A stretch of DNA of 64,000 bases. Origin: Marthasterias glacialis. Lineage: Eukaryota > Echinodermata > Asteroidea > Forcipulatida > Asteriidae. The stretch spans positions 2,857,592 through 2,921,591 of the forward strand of contig OU452222.1 of the NCBI GenBank assembly GCA_911728455.2, given 5' to 3'. How positions within the stretch are numbered: the first letter of the stretch is position 1; every line of letters begins with the position of its first letter. Of this stretch, positions 24,201 through 37,100 are shown piece after piece. The notes beneath the pieces were generated by a model. It saw only the letters and a list, made by a program, of their open reading frames with translations. It ran no database searches and was not told the origin of the DNA. Position numbers and translations under genes: made by a program.

Positions 24201-25741
24201 CTCATGGGCTTTCCGAAAATGCCGGTCGTAGGGCTGCAGCATAAATAGGGAGGATGCCAGGGACCGCGGAGTGAGGACACCCCGAGGATGTCCAGTGCAT
24301 ACGGCCATGCTGTATGTACGTCAACAATAGCCAAGGCCGCTACGTGTGTGCTGGCCCGCAGCCAGCAAAAAAAAAAAAAAAACGCCGAAAAAAGAAGTCG
24401 GCAGCGCCAAGGCCAATAACTCCACAAATAATGGGGCTAGAGGGAATTTTCTTGTACCTGCAGTTAGCTGCCATAGTCCTGCATCCGAAAATCTGGTTTT
24501 CCCGGTCAGCCAGGGCCATCTTCCGCCTTAAAACGACCAGGGAGCGGGGCTGCTCCGAATGTGCTTCAAACGCATGTCTAATGGCACTTTTGTACACAAA
24601 GCTGTAACAGAGTGAAAACAAGACTTAGCAACGGCTCTATCTCCCAAAGTATTGACGGAAAACTGACAAATCTGACACTGTTGGAAAGCCCTGCTCATGG
24701 GCTTTCCGAAAATGCCGGTCTTATGGCTGCAGGATAAATAGGGAGGATGCCAGGGACCGCGGAGTGAGGACACCCCGAAAATGTCCAGTGCATACGGCCA
24801 TGCTGTATGTACGTCAACAATAGCCAAGGCCGCTACGTGTGTGCTGGACCGCAGCCAGCAAAAAAAAAAAAAAAAAACGCCGAAAAAAGAAGTCGGCAGC
24901 GCCAAGGCCAATAACTCCACAAATAATGGGGCTAGAGGGAATTTTCTTGTACCTGCAGTTAGCTGCCATAGTCCTGCATCCGAAAATCTGGTTTTCCTGG
25001 TCAGCCAGGGCCATCTTCCGCCTTGAAACGACCAGGGAGCGGGGCTGCTCCGAATGTGCTTCAAACGCATGTCTAATGGCACTTTTGTACACAAAGCTGT
25101 AACAGAGTGAAAACAAGACTTAGCAACGGCTCTATCTCCCAAAGTATTGACGGAAAACTGACAAATCTGACACTGTTGGAAAGCCCTGCTCATGGGCTTT
25201 CCGAAAATGCCGGTCTTATGGCTGCAGGATAAATAGGGAGGATGCCAGGGACCGCGGAGTGAGGACACCCCGAAAATGTCCAGTGCGTACGGCCATGCTC
25301 TATGTACGTCAACAATAGCCAAGGCCGCTACGTGTGTGCTGGACCGCAGCCAGCATAAAAAAAAAAAAAAAAAACGCCGAAAAGAGAAGTCGGCAGCGCC
25401 AAGGCCAATAACTCCACAAATAATGGGGCTAGAGGGAATTTTCTTGTACCTGCAGTTAGCTGCTATAGTCCTGCATCCGAAAATCTGGTTTTCCCGGTCA
25501 GCCAGGGCCATCTTCCGCCTTGAAACGACCAGGGAGCGGGGCTGCTCCGAATGTGCTTCAAACGCATGTCTAATGGCACTTTTGTACACAAAGCTGTAAC
25601 AGAGTGAAAACAAGACTTAGCAACGGCTCTATTTCCCAAAGTATTGGCGGAAAACTGACAAATCTGACACTGTTGGAAAGCCCTGCTCATGGGCTTTCCG
25701 AAAATGCCGGTCGTAGGGCTGCAGGATAAATAGGGAGGATG
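21282..25741 (+). repeat. Array block, units 44-52
   Basis: Units start at 21282, 21782, 22276, 22773, 23269, 23762, 24257, 24750 and 25245. Unit 44 has gatgtcgag, the interrupted tract agcaaaaagc, catattccgcc and ctttagtac, the marks of the dimer in units 53-56. Units 45-47 repeat the marks of units 33-35. Units 47 and 49 share ggctataggg and a gtcgtaggg end, 989 bp apart, so units 47-48 and 49-50 are a local dimer. Units 51-52 repeat the marks of units 37-38. Unit 52 has a private gaaaagagaag. Confidence 0.85.
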
Positions 25742-27725
25742 CCAGGGACCGCGGAGTGAGGACACCCCGAGGATGTCGAGTGCATACAGCCATGCTGTGT
25801 GTACGTCAACAATAGCTAAGGCCGCTACGTGTGTGCTGGACCGCAGCCAGCAAAAAGCAAAAAAAAAAAAAAAACGCCGAAAAAAGAAGTCGGCAGCGCC
25901 AAGGCCAATAACTCCACAAATAATGGGGCTAGAGGGAATTTTCTTGTACCTGCAGTTAGCTGCCATAGTCCTGCATCCGAAAAACTGGTTTTCCCGGTCA
26001 GCCAGGGCCATATTCCGCCTTAAAACGACCAGGGAGCGGGGCTGCTCCGAATGTGCTTCAAACGCATGTCTAATGGCACTTTAGTACACAAAGCTGTAAC
26101 AGAGTGAAAACAAGACTTAGCAACGGCTCTATCTCCCAAAGTATTGACGGAAAACTGACAAATCTGACACTGTTGGAAAGCCCTGCTCATGGGCTTTCCG
26201 AAAATGCCGGTCTTATGGCTGCAGGATAAATAGGGAGGATGCCAGGGACCGCGGAGTGAGGACACCCCGAGCATGTCCAGTGCATACGGCCGTGCTGTAT
26301 GTACGTCAACAATAGCCAAGGCCGCTACGTGTGTGCTGGACCGCAGCCAGCAAAAAAAAAAAAAAACGCCGAAAAAAGAAGTCGGCAGCGCCAAGGCCAA
26401 TAACTCCACAAATAATGGGGCTAGAGGGATTTTTCTTGTACCTGCAGTTAGCTGCCGTAGTCCTGCATCCGAAAATCTGGTTTTCCCGGTCAGCCAGGGC
26501 CATCTTCCGCCTTGAAACGACCAGGGAGCGGGGCTGCTCCGAATGTGCTTCAAACGCATGTCTAATGGCACTTTTGTACACAAAGCTGTAACAGAGTGAA
26601 AACAAGACTTAGCAACGGCTCTATTTCCCAAAGTATTGGCGGAAAACTGACAAATCTGACACTGTTGGAAAGCCCTGCTCATGGGCTTTCCGAAAATGCC
26701 GGTCGTAGGGCTGCAGGATAAATAGGGAGGATGCCAGGGACCGCGGAGTGAGGACACCCCGAGGATGTCGAGTGCATACAGCCATGCTGTGTGTACGTCA
26801 ACAATAGCTAAGGCCGCTACGTGTGTGCTGGACCGCAGCCAGCAAAAAGCAAAAAAAAAAAAAAAACGCCGAAAAAAGAAGTCGGCAGCGCCAAGGCCAA
26901 TAACTCCACAAATAATGGGGCTAGAGGGAATTTTCTTGTACCTGCAGTTAGCTGCCATAGTCCTGCATCCGAAAAACTGGTTTTCCCGGTCAGCCAGGGC
27001 CATATTCCGCCTTAAAACGACCAGGGAGCGGGGCTGCTCCGAATGTGCTTCAAACGCATGTCTAATGGCACTTTAGTACACAAAGCTGTAACAGAGTGAA
27101 AACAAGACTTAGCAACGGCTCTATCTCCCAAAGTATTGACGGAAAACTGACAAATCTGACACTGTTGGAAAGCCCTGCTCATGGGCTTTCCGAAAATGCC
27201 GGTCTTATGGCTGCAGGATAAATAGGGAGGATGCCAGGGACCGCGGAGTGAGGACACCCCGAGCATGTCCAGTGCATACGGCCGTGCTGTATGTACGTCA
27301 ACAATAGCCAAGGCCGCTACGTGTGTGCTGGACCGCAGCCAGCAAAAAAAAAAAAAAACGCCGAAAAAAGAAGTCGGCAGCGCCAAGGCCAATAACTCCA
27401 CAAATAATGGGGCTAGAGGGATTTTTCTTGTACCTGCAGTTAGCTGCCGTAGTCCTGCATCCGAAAATCTGGTTTTCCCGGTCAGCCAGGGCCATCTTCC
27501 GCCTTAAAACGACCAGGGAGCGGGGCTGCTCCGAATGTGCTTCAAACGCATGTCTAATGGCACTTTTGTACACAAAGCTGTAACAGAGTGAAAACAAGAC
27601 TTAGCAACGGCTCTATCTCCCAAAGTATTGACGGAAGACTGACAAATCTGACACTGTTGGAAAGCCCTGCTCATGGGCTTTCCGAAAATGCTGGTCTTAT
27701 GGCTGCAGGATAAATAGGGAGGATG
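25742..27725 (+). repeat. Array block, units 53-56: recent dimer duplication
   Basis: Units start at 25742, 26242, 26734 and 27234. Units 53 and 55 share gatgtcgag, agcaaaaagc, catattccgcc and ctttagtac. Units 54 and 56 share gagcatgtcc, cggccgtgctg, gggatttttc and gctgccgtag. The period is 992 bp for both pairs. The two dimer copies look almost identical, apart from cttgaaac against cttaaaac in the second unit and a few bases after it, so the duplication appears young. Confidence 0.9.
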
Positions 27726-28226
27726 CCAGGGACCGCGGAGTGAGGACACCCCGAAAATGTCCAGTGCATACGGCCATGCTGTATGTACGTCAACAATAGC
27801 CAAGGCCGCTACGTGTGTGCTGGACCGCAGCCAGCAAAAAAAAAAACAAAAAAAAAAACGCCGAAAAAAGAAGTCAGCAGCGTCAAGGCCAATAACTCCA
27901 CAAATAATGGGGCTAGAGGAAATTTTTTCTGGACCTGCAGTTAGCTGCCATAGTCCTGCATCCGAAAATCTGGTTTTCCCGGTCAGCCAGGGCCATCTTC
28001 CGCCTTGAAACGACTAGGGAGCGGGGCTGCTCCGAATGTGCTTCAAACGCATGTCTAATGGCACTTTTGTACACAAAGCTGTAACAGAGTGAAAACAAGA
28101 CTTAGCAACGGCTCTATTTCCCAAAGTATTGGCGGAAAACTGACAAATCTGACACTGTTGGAAAGCCCTGCTCATGGGCTTTCCGAAAATGCTGGTCTTA
28201 TGGCTGCAGGATAAATAGGGAGGATG
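27726..28226 (+). repeat. Divergent monomer (unit 57)
   Basis: This monomer has an A tract split by one C, gtcagcagcgtcaagg, and attttttctggacc in place of the usual attttcttgtacc. The last two marks recur only in unit 73, about 7.9 kb away. The 3' part is ordinary. It looks like a copy that carries an older or separately evolved segment of about 100 bp. Confidence 0.7.
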
Positions 28227-31200
28227 CCAGGGACCGCGGAGTGAGGACACCCCGAAAATGTCCAGTGCATACGGCCATGCTGTATGTACGTCAACAATAG
28301 CCAAGGCCGCTACGTGTGTGCTGGACCGCAGCCAGCAAAAAAAAAAAAAAAAACGCCGAAAAAAGAAGTCGGCAGCGCCAAGGCCAATTACTCCACAAAT
28401 AATGGGGCTAGAGGGAATTTTCTTGTACCTGCAGTTAGCTGCCATAGTCCTGCATCCGAAAATCTGGTTTTCCCGGTCAGCCAGGGCCATCTTCCGCCTT
28501 GAAACGACTAGGGAGCGGGGCTGCTCCGAATGTGCTTCAAACGCATGTCTAATGGCACTTTTGTACACAAAGCTGTAACAGAGTGAAAACAAGACTTAGC
28601 AACGGCTCTATTTCCCAAAGTATTGGCGGAAAACTGACAAATCTGACACTGTTGGAAAGCCCTGCTCATGGGCTTTCCGAAAATGCCGGTCGTAGGGCTG
28701 CAGGATAAATAGGGAGGATGCCAGGGACCGCGGAGTGAGGACACCCCGAGGATCTCGAGTGCATACAGCCATGCTGTGTGTACGTCAACAATAGCTAAGG
28801 CCGCTACGTGTGTGCTGGACCCCAGCCAGCAAAAAGCAAAAAAACAAAAAAAACGCCGAAAAAAGAAGTCGGCAGCGCCAAGGCCAATAACTCCACAAAT
28901 AATGGGGCTAGAGGGAATTTTCTTGTACCTGCAGTTAGCTGCCATAGTCCTGCATCCGAAAATCTGGTTTTCCCGGTCAGCCAGGGCCATCTTCCGCCTT
29001 AAAACGACCAGGGAGCGGGGCTGCTCCGAATGTGCTTCAAACGCATGTCTAATGGCACTTTTGTACACAAAGCTGTAACAGAGTGAAAACAAGACTTAGC
29101 AACGGCTCTATCTCCCAAAGTATTGACGGAAAACTGACAAATCTGACACTGTTGGAAAGCCCTGCTCATGGGCTTTCCGAAAATGCTGGTTTTATGGCTG
29201 CAGGATAAATAGGGAGGATGCCAGGGACCGCGGAGTGAGGACACCCCGAAAATGTCCAGTGCATACGGCCATGCTGTATGTACGTCAACAATAGCCAAGG
29301 CCGCTACGTGTGTGCTGGACCGCAGCCAGCAAAAAAAAAAAAAAAACGCCGAAAAAAGAAGTCGGCAGCGCCAAGGCCAATTACTCCACAAATAATGGGG
29401 CTAGAGGGAATTTTCTTGTACCTGCAGTTAGCTGCCATAGTCCTGCATCCGAAAATCTGGTTTTCCCGGTCAGCCAGGGCCATCTTCCGCCATGAAACGA
29501 CTAGGGAGCGGGGCTGCTCCGAATGTGCTTCAAACGCATGTCTAATGGCACTTTTGTACACAAAGCTGTAACAGAGTGAAAACAAGACTTAGCAACGGCT
29601 CTATTTCCCAAAGTATTGGCGGAAAACTGACAAATCTGACACTGTTGGAAAGCCCTGCTCATGGGCTTTCCGAAAATGCCGGTCTTATGGCTGCAGGATG
29701 AATAGGGAGGATGCCAGGGACCGCGGAGTGAGGACACCCCGAGCATGTCCAGTGGATACGGCCATGCTGTATGTACGTCAACAATAGCCAAGGCCGCTAC
29801 GTGTGTGCTGGACCGCAGCCAGCAAAAAAAAAAAAAAAAAAAACGCCGAAAAAAGAAGTCGGCAGCGCCAAGGCCAATAACTCCACAAATAATGGGGCTA
29901 GAGGGAATTTTCTTGTACCTGCAGTTAGCTGCCATAGTCCTGCATCCGAAAATCTGGTTTTCCCGGTCAGCCAGGGCCATCTTCCGCCTTGAAACGACTA
30001 GGGAGCGGGGCTGCTCCGAATGTGCTTCAAACGCATGTCTAATGGCACTTTTGTACACAAAGCTGTAACAGAGTGAAAACAAGACTTAGCAACGGCTCTA
30101 TTTCCCAAAGTATTGGCGGAAAACTGACAAATCTGACACTGTTGGAAAGCCCTGCTCATGGGCTTTCCGAAAATGCCGGTCGTAGGGCTGCAGCATAAAT
30201 AGGGAGGATGCCAGGGACCGCGGAGTGAGGACACCCCGAGGATGTCCAGTGCATACAGCCATGCTGTTTGTACGTCAACAATAGCCAAGGCCGCTACGTG
30301 TGTGCTGGACCGCAGCCAGCAAAAAAAAAAAAAAAACGCCGAAAAAAGAAGTCGGCAGCGCCAAGGCCAATAACTCCACAAATAATGGGGCTAGAGGGAA
30401 TTTTCTTGTACCTGCAGTTAGCTGCCATAGTCCTGCATCCGAAAATCTGGTTTTCTCGGTCAGCCAGGGCCATCTTCCGCCTTAAAACGACCAGGGAGCG
30501 GGGCTGCTCCGAATGTGCTTCAAACGCATGTCTAATGGCACTTTTGTACACAAAGCTGTAACAGAGTGAAAACAAGACTTAGCAACGGCTCTATCTCCCA
30601 AAGTATTGGCGGAAAACTGACAAATCTGACACTGTTGGAAAGCCCTGCTCATGGGCTTTCCGAAAATGCCGGTCTTATGGCTGCAGGATAAATAGGGAGG
30701 ATGCCAGGGACCGCGGAGTGAGGACACCCCGAAAATGTCCAGTGCGTACGGCCATGCTCTATGTACGTCAACAATAGCCAAGGCCGCTACGTGTGTGCTG
30801 GACCGCAGCCAGCATAAAAAAAAAAAAAAAACGCCGAAAAAAGAAGTCGGCAGCGCCAAGGCCAATAACTCCACAAATAATGGGGCTAGAGGGAATTTTC
30901 TTGTACCTGCAGTTAGCTGCTATAGTCCTGCATCCGAAAATCTGGTTTTCCCGGTCAGCCAGGGCCATCTTCCGCCTTGAAACGACCAGGGAGCGGGGCT
31001 GCTCCGAATGTGCTTCAAACGCATGTCTAATGGCACTTTTGTACACAAAGCTGTAACAGAGTGAAAACAAGACTTAGCAACGGCTCTATTTCCCAAAGTA
31101 TTGGCGGAAAACTGACAAATCTGACACTGTTGGAAAGCCCTGCTCATGGGCTTTCCGAAAATGCTGGTCTTATGGCTGCAGGATAAATAGGGAGGATGCC

Positions 31201-34177
31201 AGGGACCGCGGAGTGAGGACACCCCGAAAATGTCCAGTGCATACGGCCATGCTGTATGTACGTCAACAATAGCCAAGGCCGCTACGTGTGTGCTGGACCG
31301 CAGCCAGCAAAAAAAAAAAAAAAAAACGCCGAAAAAAGAAGTCGGCAGCGCCAAGGCCAATTACTCCACAAATAATGGGGCTAGAGGGAATTTTCTTGTA
31401 CCTGCAGTTAGCTGCCATAGTCCTGCATCCGAAAATCTGGTTTTCCCGGTCAGCCAGGGCCATCTTCCGCCTTGAAACGACTAGGGAGCGGGGCTGCTCC
31501 GAATGTGCTTCAAACGCATGTCTAATGGCACTTTTGTACACAAAGCTGTAACAGAGTGAAAACAAGACTTAGCAACGGCTCTATTTCCCAAAGTATTGGC
31601 GGAAAACTGACAAATCTGACACTGTTGGAAAGCCCTGCTCATGGGCTTTCCGAAAATGCCGGTCGTAGGGCTGCAGGATAAATAGGGAGGATGCCAGGGA
31701 CCGCGGAGTGAGGACACCCCGAGGATCTCGAGTGCATACAGCCATGCTGTGTGTACGTCAACAATAGCTAAGGCCGCTACGTGTGTGCTGGACCCCAGCC
31801 AGCAAAAAGCAAAAAAACAAAAAAAACGCCGAAAAAAGAAGTCGGCAGCGCCAAGGCCAATAACTCCACAAATAATGGGGCTAGAGGGAATTTTCTTGTA
31901 CCTGCAGTTAGCTGCCATAGTCCTGCATCCGAAAATCTGGTTTTCCCGGTCAGCCAGGGCCATCTTCCGCCTTAAAACGACCAGGGAGCGGGGCTGCTCC
32001 GAATGTGCTTCAAACGCATGTCTAATGGCACTTTTGTACACAAAGCTGTAACAGAGTGAAAACAAGACTTAGCAACGGCTCTATCTCCCAAAGTATTGAC
32101 GGAAAACTGACAAATCTGACACTGTTGGAAAGCCCTGCTCATGGGCTTTCCGAAAATGCTGGTTTTATGGCTGCAGGATAAATAGGGAGGATGCCAGGGA
32201 CCGCGGAGTGAGGACACCCCGAAAATGTCCAGTGCATACGGCCATGCTGTATGTACGTCAACAATAGCCAAGGCCGCTACGTGTGTGCTGGACCGCAGCC
32301 AGCAAAAAAAAAAAAAAAAACGCCGAAAAAAGAAGTCGGCAGCGCCAAGGCCAATTACTCCACAAATAATGGGGCTAGAGGGAATTTTCTTGTACCTGCA
32401 GTTAGCTGCCATAGTCCTGCATCCGAAAATCTGGTTTTCCCGGTCAGCCAGGGCCATCTTCCGCCTTGAAACGACTAGGGAGCGGGGCTGCTCCGAATGT
32501 GCTTCAAACGCATGTCTAATGGCACTTTTGTACACAAAGCTGTAACAGAGTGAAAACAAGACTTAGCAACGGCTCTATTTCCCAAAGTATTGGCGGAAAA
32601 CTGACAAATCTGACACTGTTGGAAAGCCCTGCTCATGGGCTTTCCGAAAATGCCGGTCTTATGGCTGCAGGATAAATAGGGAGGATGCCAGGGACCGCGG
32701 AGTGAGGACACCCCGAGCATGTCCAGTGGATACGGCCATGCTGTATGTACGTCAACAATAGCCAAGGCCGCTACGTGTGTGCTGGACCGCAGCCAGCAAA
32801 AAAAAAAAAAAAAAAAAACGCCGAAAAAAGAAGTCGGCAGCGCCAAGGCCAATAACTCCACAAATAATGGGGCTAGAGGGAATTTTCTTGTACCTGCAGT
32901 TAGCTGCCATAGTCCTGCATCCGAAAATCTGGTTTTCCCGGTCAGCCAGGGCCATCTTCCGCCTTGAAACGACTAGGGAGCGGGGCTGCTCCGAATGTGC
33001 TTCAAACGCATGTCTAATGGCACTTTTGTACACAAAGCTGTAACAGAGTGAAAACAAGACTTAGCAACGACTCTATTTCCCAAAGTATTGGCGGAAAACT
33101 GACAAATCTGACACTGTTGGAAAGCCCTGCTCATGGGCTTTCCGAAAATGCCGGTCGTAGGGCTGCAGGATAAATAGGGAGGATGCCAGGGACCGCGGAG
33201 TGAGGACACCCCGAGGATGTCCAGTGCATACAGCCATGCTGTGTGTACGTCAACAATAGCTAAGGCCGCTACGTGTGTGCTGGACCGCAGCCAGCAAAAA
33301 GCAAAAAACAAAAAAAAAGCCGAAAAAAGAAGTCGGCAGCGCCAAGGCCAATAACTCCACAAGTAATGGGGCTAGAGGGAATTTTCTTGTACCTGCAGTT
33401 AGCTGCCATAGTCCTGCATCCGAAAATCTGGTTTTCCCGGTCAGCCAGGGCCATATTCCGCCTTAAAACGACCAGGGAGCGGGGCTGCTCCGAATGTGCT
33501 TCAAACGCATGTCTAATGGCACTTTTGTACACAAAGCTGTAACAGAGTGAAAACAAGACTTAGCAACGGCTCTATCTCCTAAAGTATTGGCGGAAAACTG
33601 ACAAATCTGACACTGTTGGAAAGCCCTGCTCATGGGCTTTCCGAAAATGCCGGTCTTATGGCTGCAGAATAAATAGGGAGGATGCCAGGGACCGCGGAGT
33701 GAGGACACCCCGAGGATGTCCAGTGCATACGGCCATGCTGTTTGTACGTCAACCATAGCCAAGGCCGCTACGTGTGTGCTGGACCGCCGCCAGCAAAAAA
33801 AAAAAAAAAACGCCGAAAAAAGAAGTCGGCAGCGCCAAGGCCAATAACTCCACAAATAATGGGGCTAGAGGGAATTTTCTTGTACCTGCAGTTAGCTGCC
33901 ATAGTCCTGCATCCGAAAATCTGGTTTTCTCAGTCAGCCAGGGCCATCTTCCGCCTTAAAACGACCAGGGAGCGGGGCTGCTCCGAATGTGCTTCAAACG
34001 CATGTCTAATGGCACTTTTGTACACAAAGCTGTAACAGAGTGAAAACAAGACTTAGCAACGGCTCTATCTCCCAAAGTATTGGCGGAAAACTGACAAATC
34101 TGACACTGTTGGAAAGCCCTGCTCATGGGCTTTCCGAAAATGCCGGTCTTATGGCTGCAGGATAAATAGGGAGGATG
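27726..34177 (+). repeat. Array block, units 57-69: six-unit repeat
   Basis: Units start at 27726, 28227, 28721, 29221, 29714, 30211, 30704, 31199, 31694, 32194, 32688, 33186 and 33685. Units 58-61 and 64-67 match in order with a period of 2,972-2,974 bp. The marks are caattactcc with cgactaggg, then an XhoI site (ctcgag at 28754 and 31727) with ggaccccag and ctggttttatgg, then caattactcc again, then gagcatg with gtggatacgg. Unit 63 has the gtgcgtacgg and ctctatg form. Units 62 and 69 share gctgtttgtacg. Unit 57 is divergent and is listed separately. Unit 68 has a changed A-tract border (aaaagccg). Confidence 0.85.
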
Positions 34178-37100
34178 CCAGGGACCGCGGTGTGAGGACA
34201 CCCCGAGGATGTCCAGTGCATACAGCCATGCTGTGTGTACGTCAACAATAGCTAAGGCCGCTACGTGTGTGCTGGACCGCAGCCAGCAAAAAAAAAAAAA
34301 AAAAAAAAAAACGCCGAAAAAAGAAGTCGGCAGCGCCAAGGCCAATAACTCCACAAATTATGGGGCTAGAGGGAATTTTCTTGTACCTGCAGTTAGCTGC
34401 CATAGTCTTGCATCCGAAAATCTGGTTTTTCCGGTCAGCCAGGGCCATCTTCCGCCTTAAAACGACCAGGGAGCGGGGCTGCTCCGAATGTGCTTCAAAC
34501 GCATGTCTAATGGCACTTTTGTACACAAAGCTGTAACAGAGTGAAAACAAGACTTAGCAACGGCTCTATCTCCCAAAGTATTGGCGGAAAACTGAAAAAT
34601 CTGACACTGTTGGAAAGCCCTGCTCATGGGCTTTCCGAAAATGCCGGTCTTATGGCTGCAGCATAAATAGGGAGGATGCCAGGGACCGCGGAGTGAGGAC
34701 ACCCCGAGGATGTCCAGTGCATACAGCCATGCTGTGTGTACGTCAACAATAGCTAAGGCCGCTACGTGTGTGCTGGACCGCAGCCAGCAAAAAAAAAAAA
34801 AAAAAAACGCCGAAAAAAGAAGTCGGCAGCGCCAAGGCCAATAACTCCACAAATTATGGGGCTAGAGGGAATTTTCTTGTACCTGCAGTTAGCTGCCATA
34901 GTCTTGCATCCGAAAATCTGGTTTTTCCGGTCAGCCAGGGCCATCTTCCGCCTTAAAACGACCAGAGAGCGGGGCTGCTCCGAATGTGCTTCAAACGCAT
35001 GTCTAATGGCACTTTTGTACACAAAGCTGTAACAGAGTGAAAACAAGACTTAGCAACGGCTCTATCTCCCAAAGTATTGGCGGAAAACTGACAAATCTGA
35101 CACTGTTGGAAAGCCCTGCTCATGGGCTCTCCGAAAATGCCGGTCTTATGGCTGCAGAATAAATAGGGAGGATGCCAGGGACCGCGGAGTGAGGACAACC
35201 AGAGGATGTCCAGTGCATACGGGCATGCTGTATGTACGTCAACAATAGCCAAGGCCGCTACGTGTGTGCTGGACCGCAGCCAGCAAAAAAAAAAAAAAAA
35301 AAACGCCGAAAAAAGAAGTCGGCAGCGCCAAGGCCAATAACTCCACAAATAATGGGGTTAGAGGGAATTTTCTTGTACCTGCAGTTAGCTGCCATAGTCC
35401 TGCATCCGAAAATCTGGTTTTCCCGGTCAGCCAGGGCCATCTTCCGCCTTGAAACGACCAGGGAGCGGGGCTGCTCCGAATGTGCTTCAAACGCCTGTCT
35501 AATGGCACTTTTGTACACAAAGCTGTAACAGAGTGAAAACAAGACTTAGCAACGGCTCTATCTCCCAAAGTATTGACGGAAAACTGACAAATCTGACACT
35601 ATTGGAAAGCCCTGCTCATGGGCTTTCCGAAAATGCTGGTCTTATGGCTGCAGGATAAATAGGGAGGATGCCAGGGACCGCGGAGTGAGGACACCCCGAG
35701 AATGTCCAGTGCATACGGCCATGCTGTATGTACGTCAACAATAGCCAAGGCCGCTACGTGTGTGCTGGACCGCAGCCAGCAAAAAAAAAAAAAAAAAAAA
35801 AAACGCCGAAAAAAGAAGTCGGCAGCGTCAAGGCCAATAACTCCACAAATAAGGGGCTAAAGGAAATTTTTTCTGGACCTGCAGTTAGCTGCCATAGTCC
35901 TGCATCCGAAAATCTGGTTTTCCCGGTCAGCCAGGGCCATTTTCCGCCTTTAAACGACCAGGGAGCGGGGCTGCTCCGAATGTGCTTCAAACGCATGTCT
36001 AATGGCACTTTTGTACACGAAGTTGTAACAGAGTGAAAACAAGACTGAGCAACGGCTCTATTTCCTAAAGTATTGGCGGAAAACTGACAAATCTGACACT
36101 GTTGGAAAGCCCTGCTCATGGGCTTTCCGAAAATGCCAGTCTTATGGCTGCAGGATAAATAGGGAGGATGCCAGGGACCACGGAGTGAGGACACCCCGAG
36201 GATGTCCAGTGCATACAGCCATGCTGTGTGTACGTCAACAATAGCTAAGGCCGCTACGTGTGTGCTGGACCGCAGCCAGCAAAAAAAAAAAAAAAAAAAA
36301 AACGCCGAAAAAAGAAGTCGGCAGCGCCAAGGCCAATAACTCCACAAATAATGGGGCTAAAACAAATTTTCTTGTACCTGCAGTTAGCTGCCATAGTCCT
36401 GCATCCGAAAATCTGGTTTTCCCGGTCAGCCAGGGCCATCTTCCGCCTTGAAACGACCAGGGAGCGGGGCTGCTCCGAATGTGCTTCAAACGCATGTCTA
36501 ATGGCACTTTTGTACACAAAGCTGTAACAGAGTGAAAACAAGACTTAGCAACGGCTCTATTTCCCAAAGTATTGGCGGAAAATTGACAAATCTGACACTG
36601 TTGGAAAGCCCTGCTCATGGGCTTTCCGAAAATGCCGGTCTTATAGCTGCAGGATAAATAGGGAGGATGCCAGGGACCACGGAGTGAGGACACCCCGAGG
36701 ATGTCCAGTGCATACAGCCATGCTGTGTGTACGTCAACAATAGCTAAGGCCGCTACGTGTGTGCTGGACCGCAGCCAGCAAAAAAAAAAAAAAAAAAAAA
36801 AAACGCCGAAAAAAGAAGTCGGCAGCGCCAAGGCCAATAACTCCACAAATAATGGGGCTAGAGGGAATTTTCTTGTACCTGCAGTTAGCTGCCATAGTCC
36901 TGCATCCGAAAATCTGGTTTTCCCGGTCAGCCAGGGCCATCTTCCGCCTTAAAACGACCAGGGAGCGGGGCTGCTCCGAATGTGCTTCAAACGCATGTCT
37001 AATGGCACTTTTGTACACAAAGCTGTAACAGAGTGAAAACAAGACTTAGCAACGGCTCTATTTCCCAAAGTATTGGCGGAAAACTGACAAATCTGACACT

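Noticed and set aside
33650-33680. AATAAA polyadenylation signal
   Set aside because: It arises only at the ends of units 68 and 71 through one substitution before the ATAAATAG box, and no gene lies upstream.
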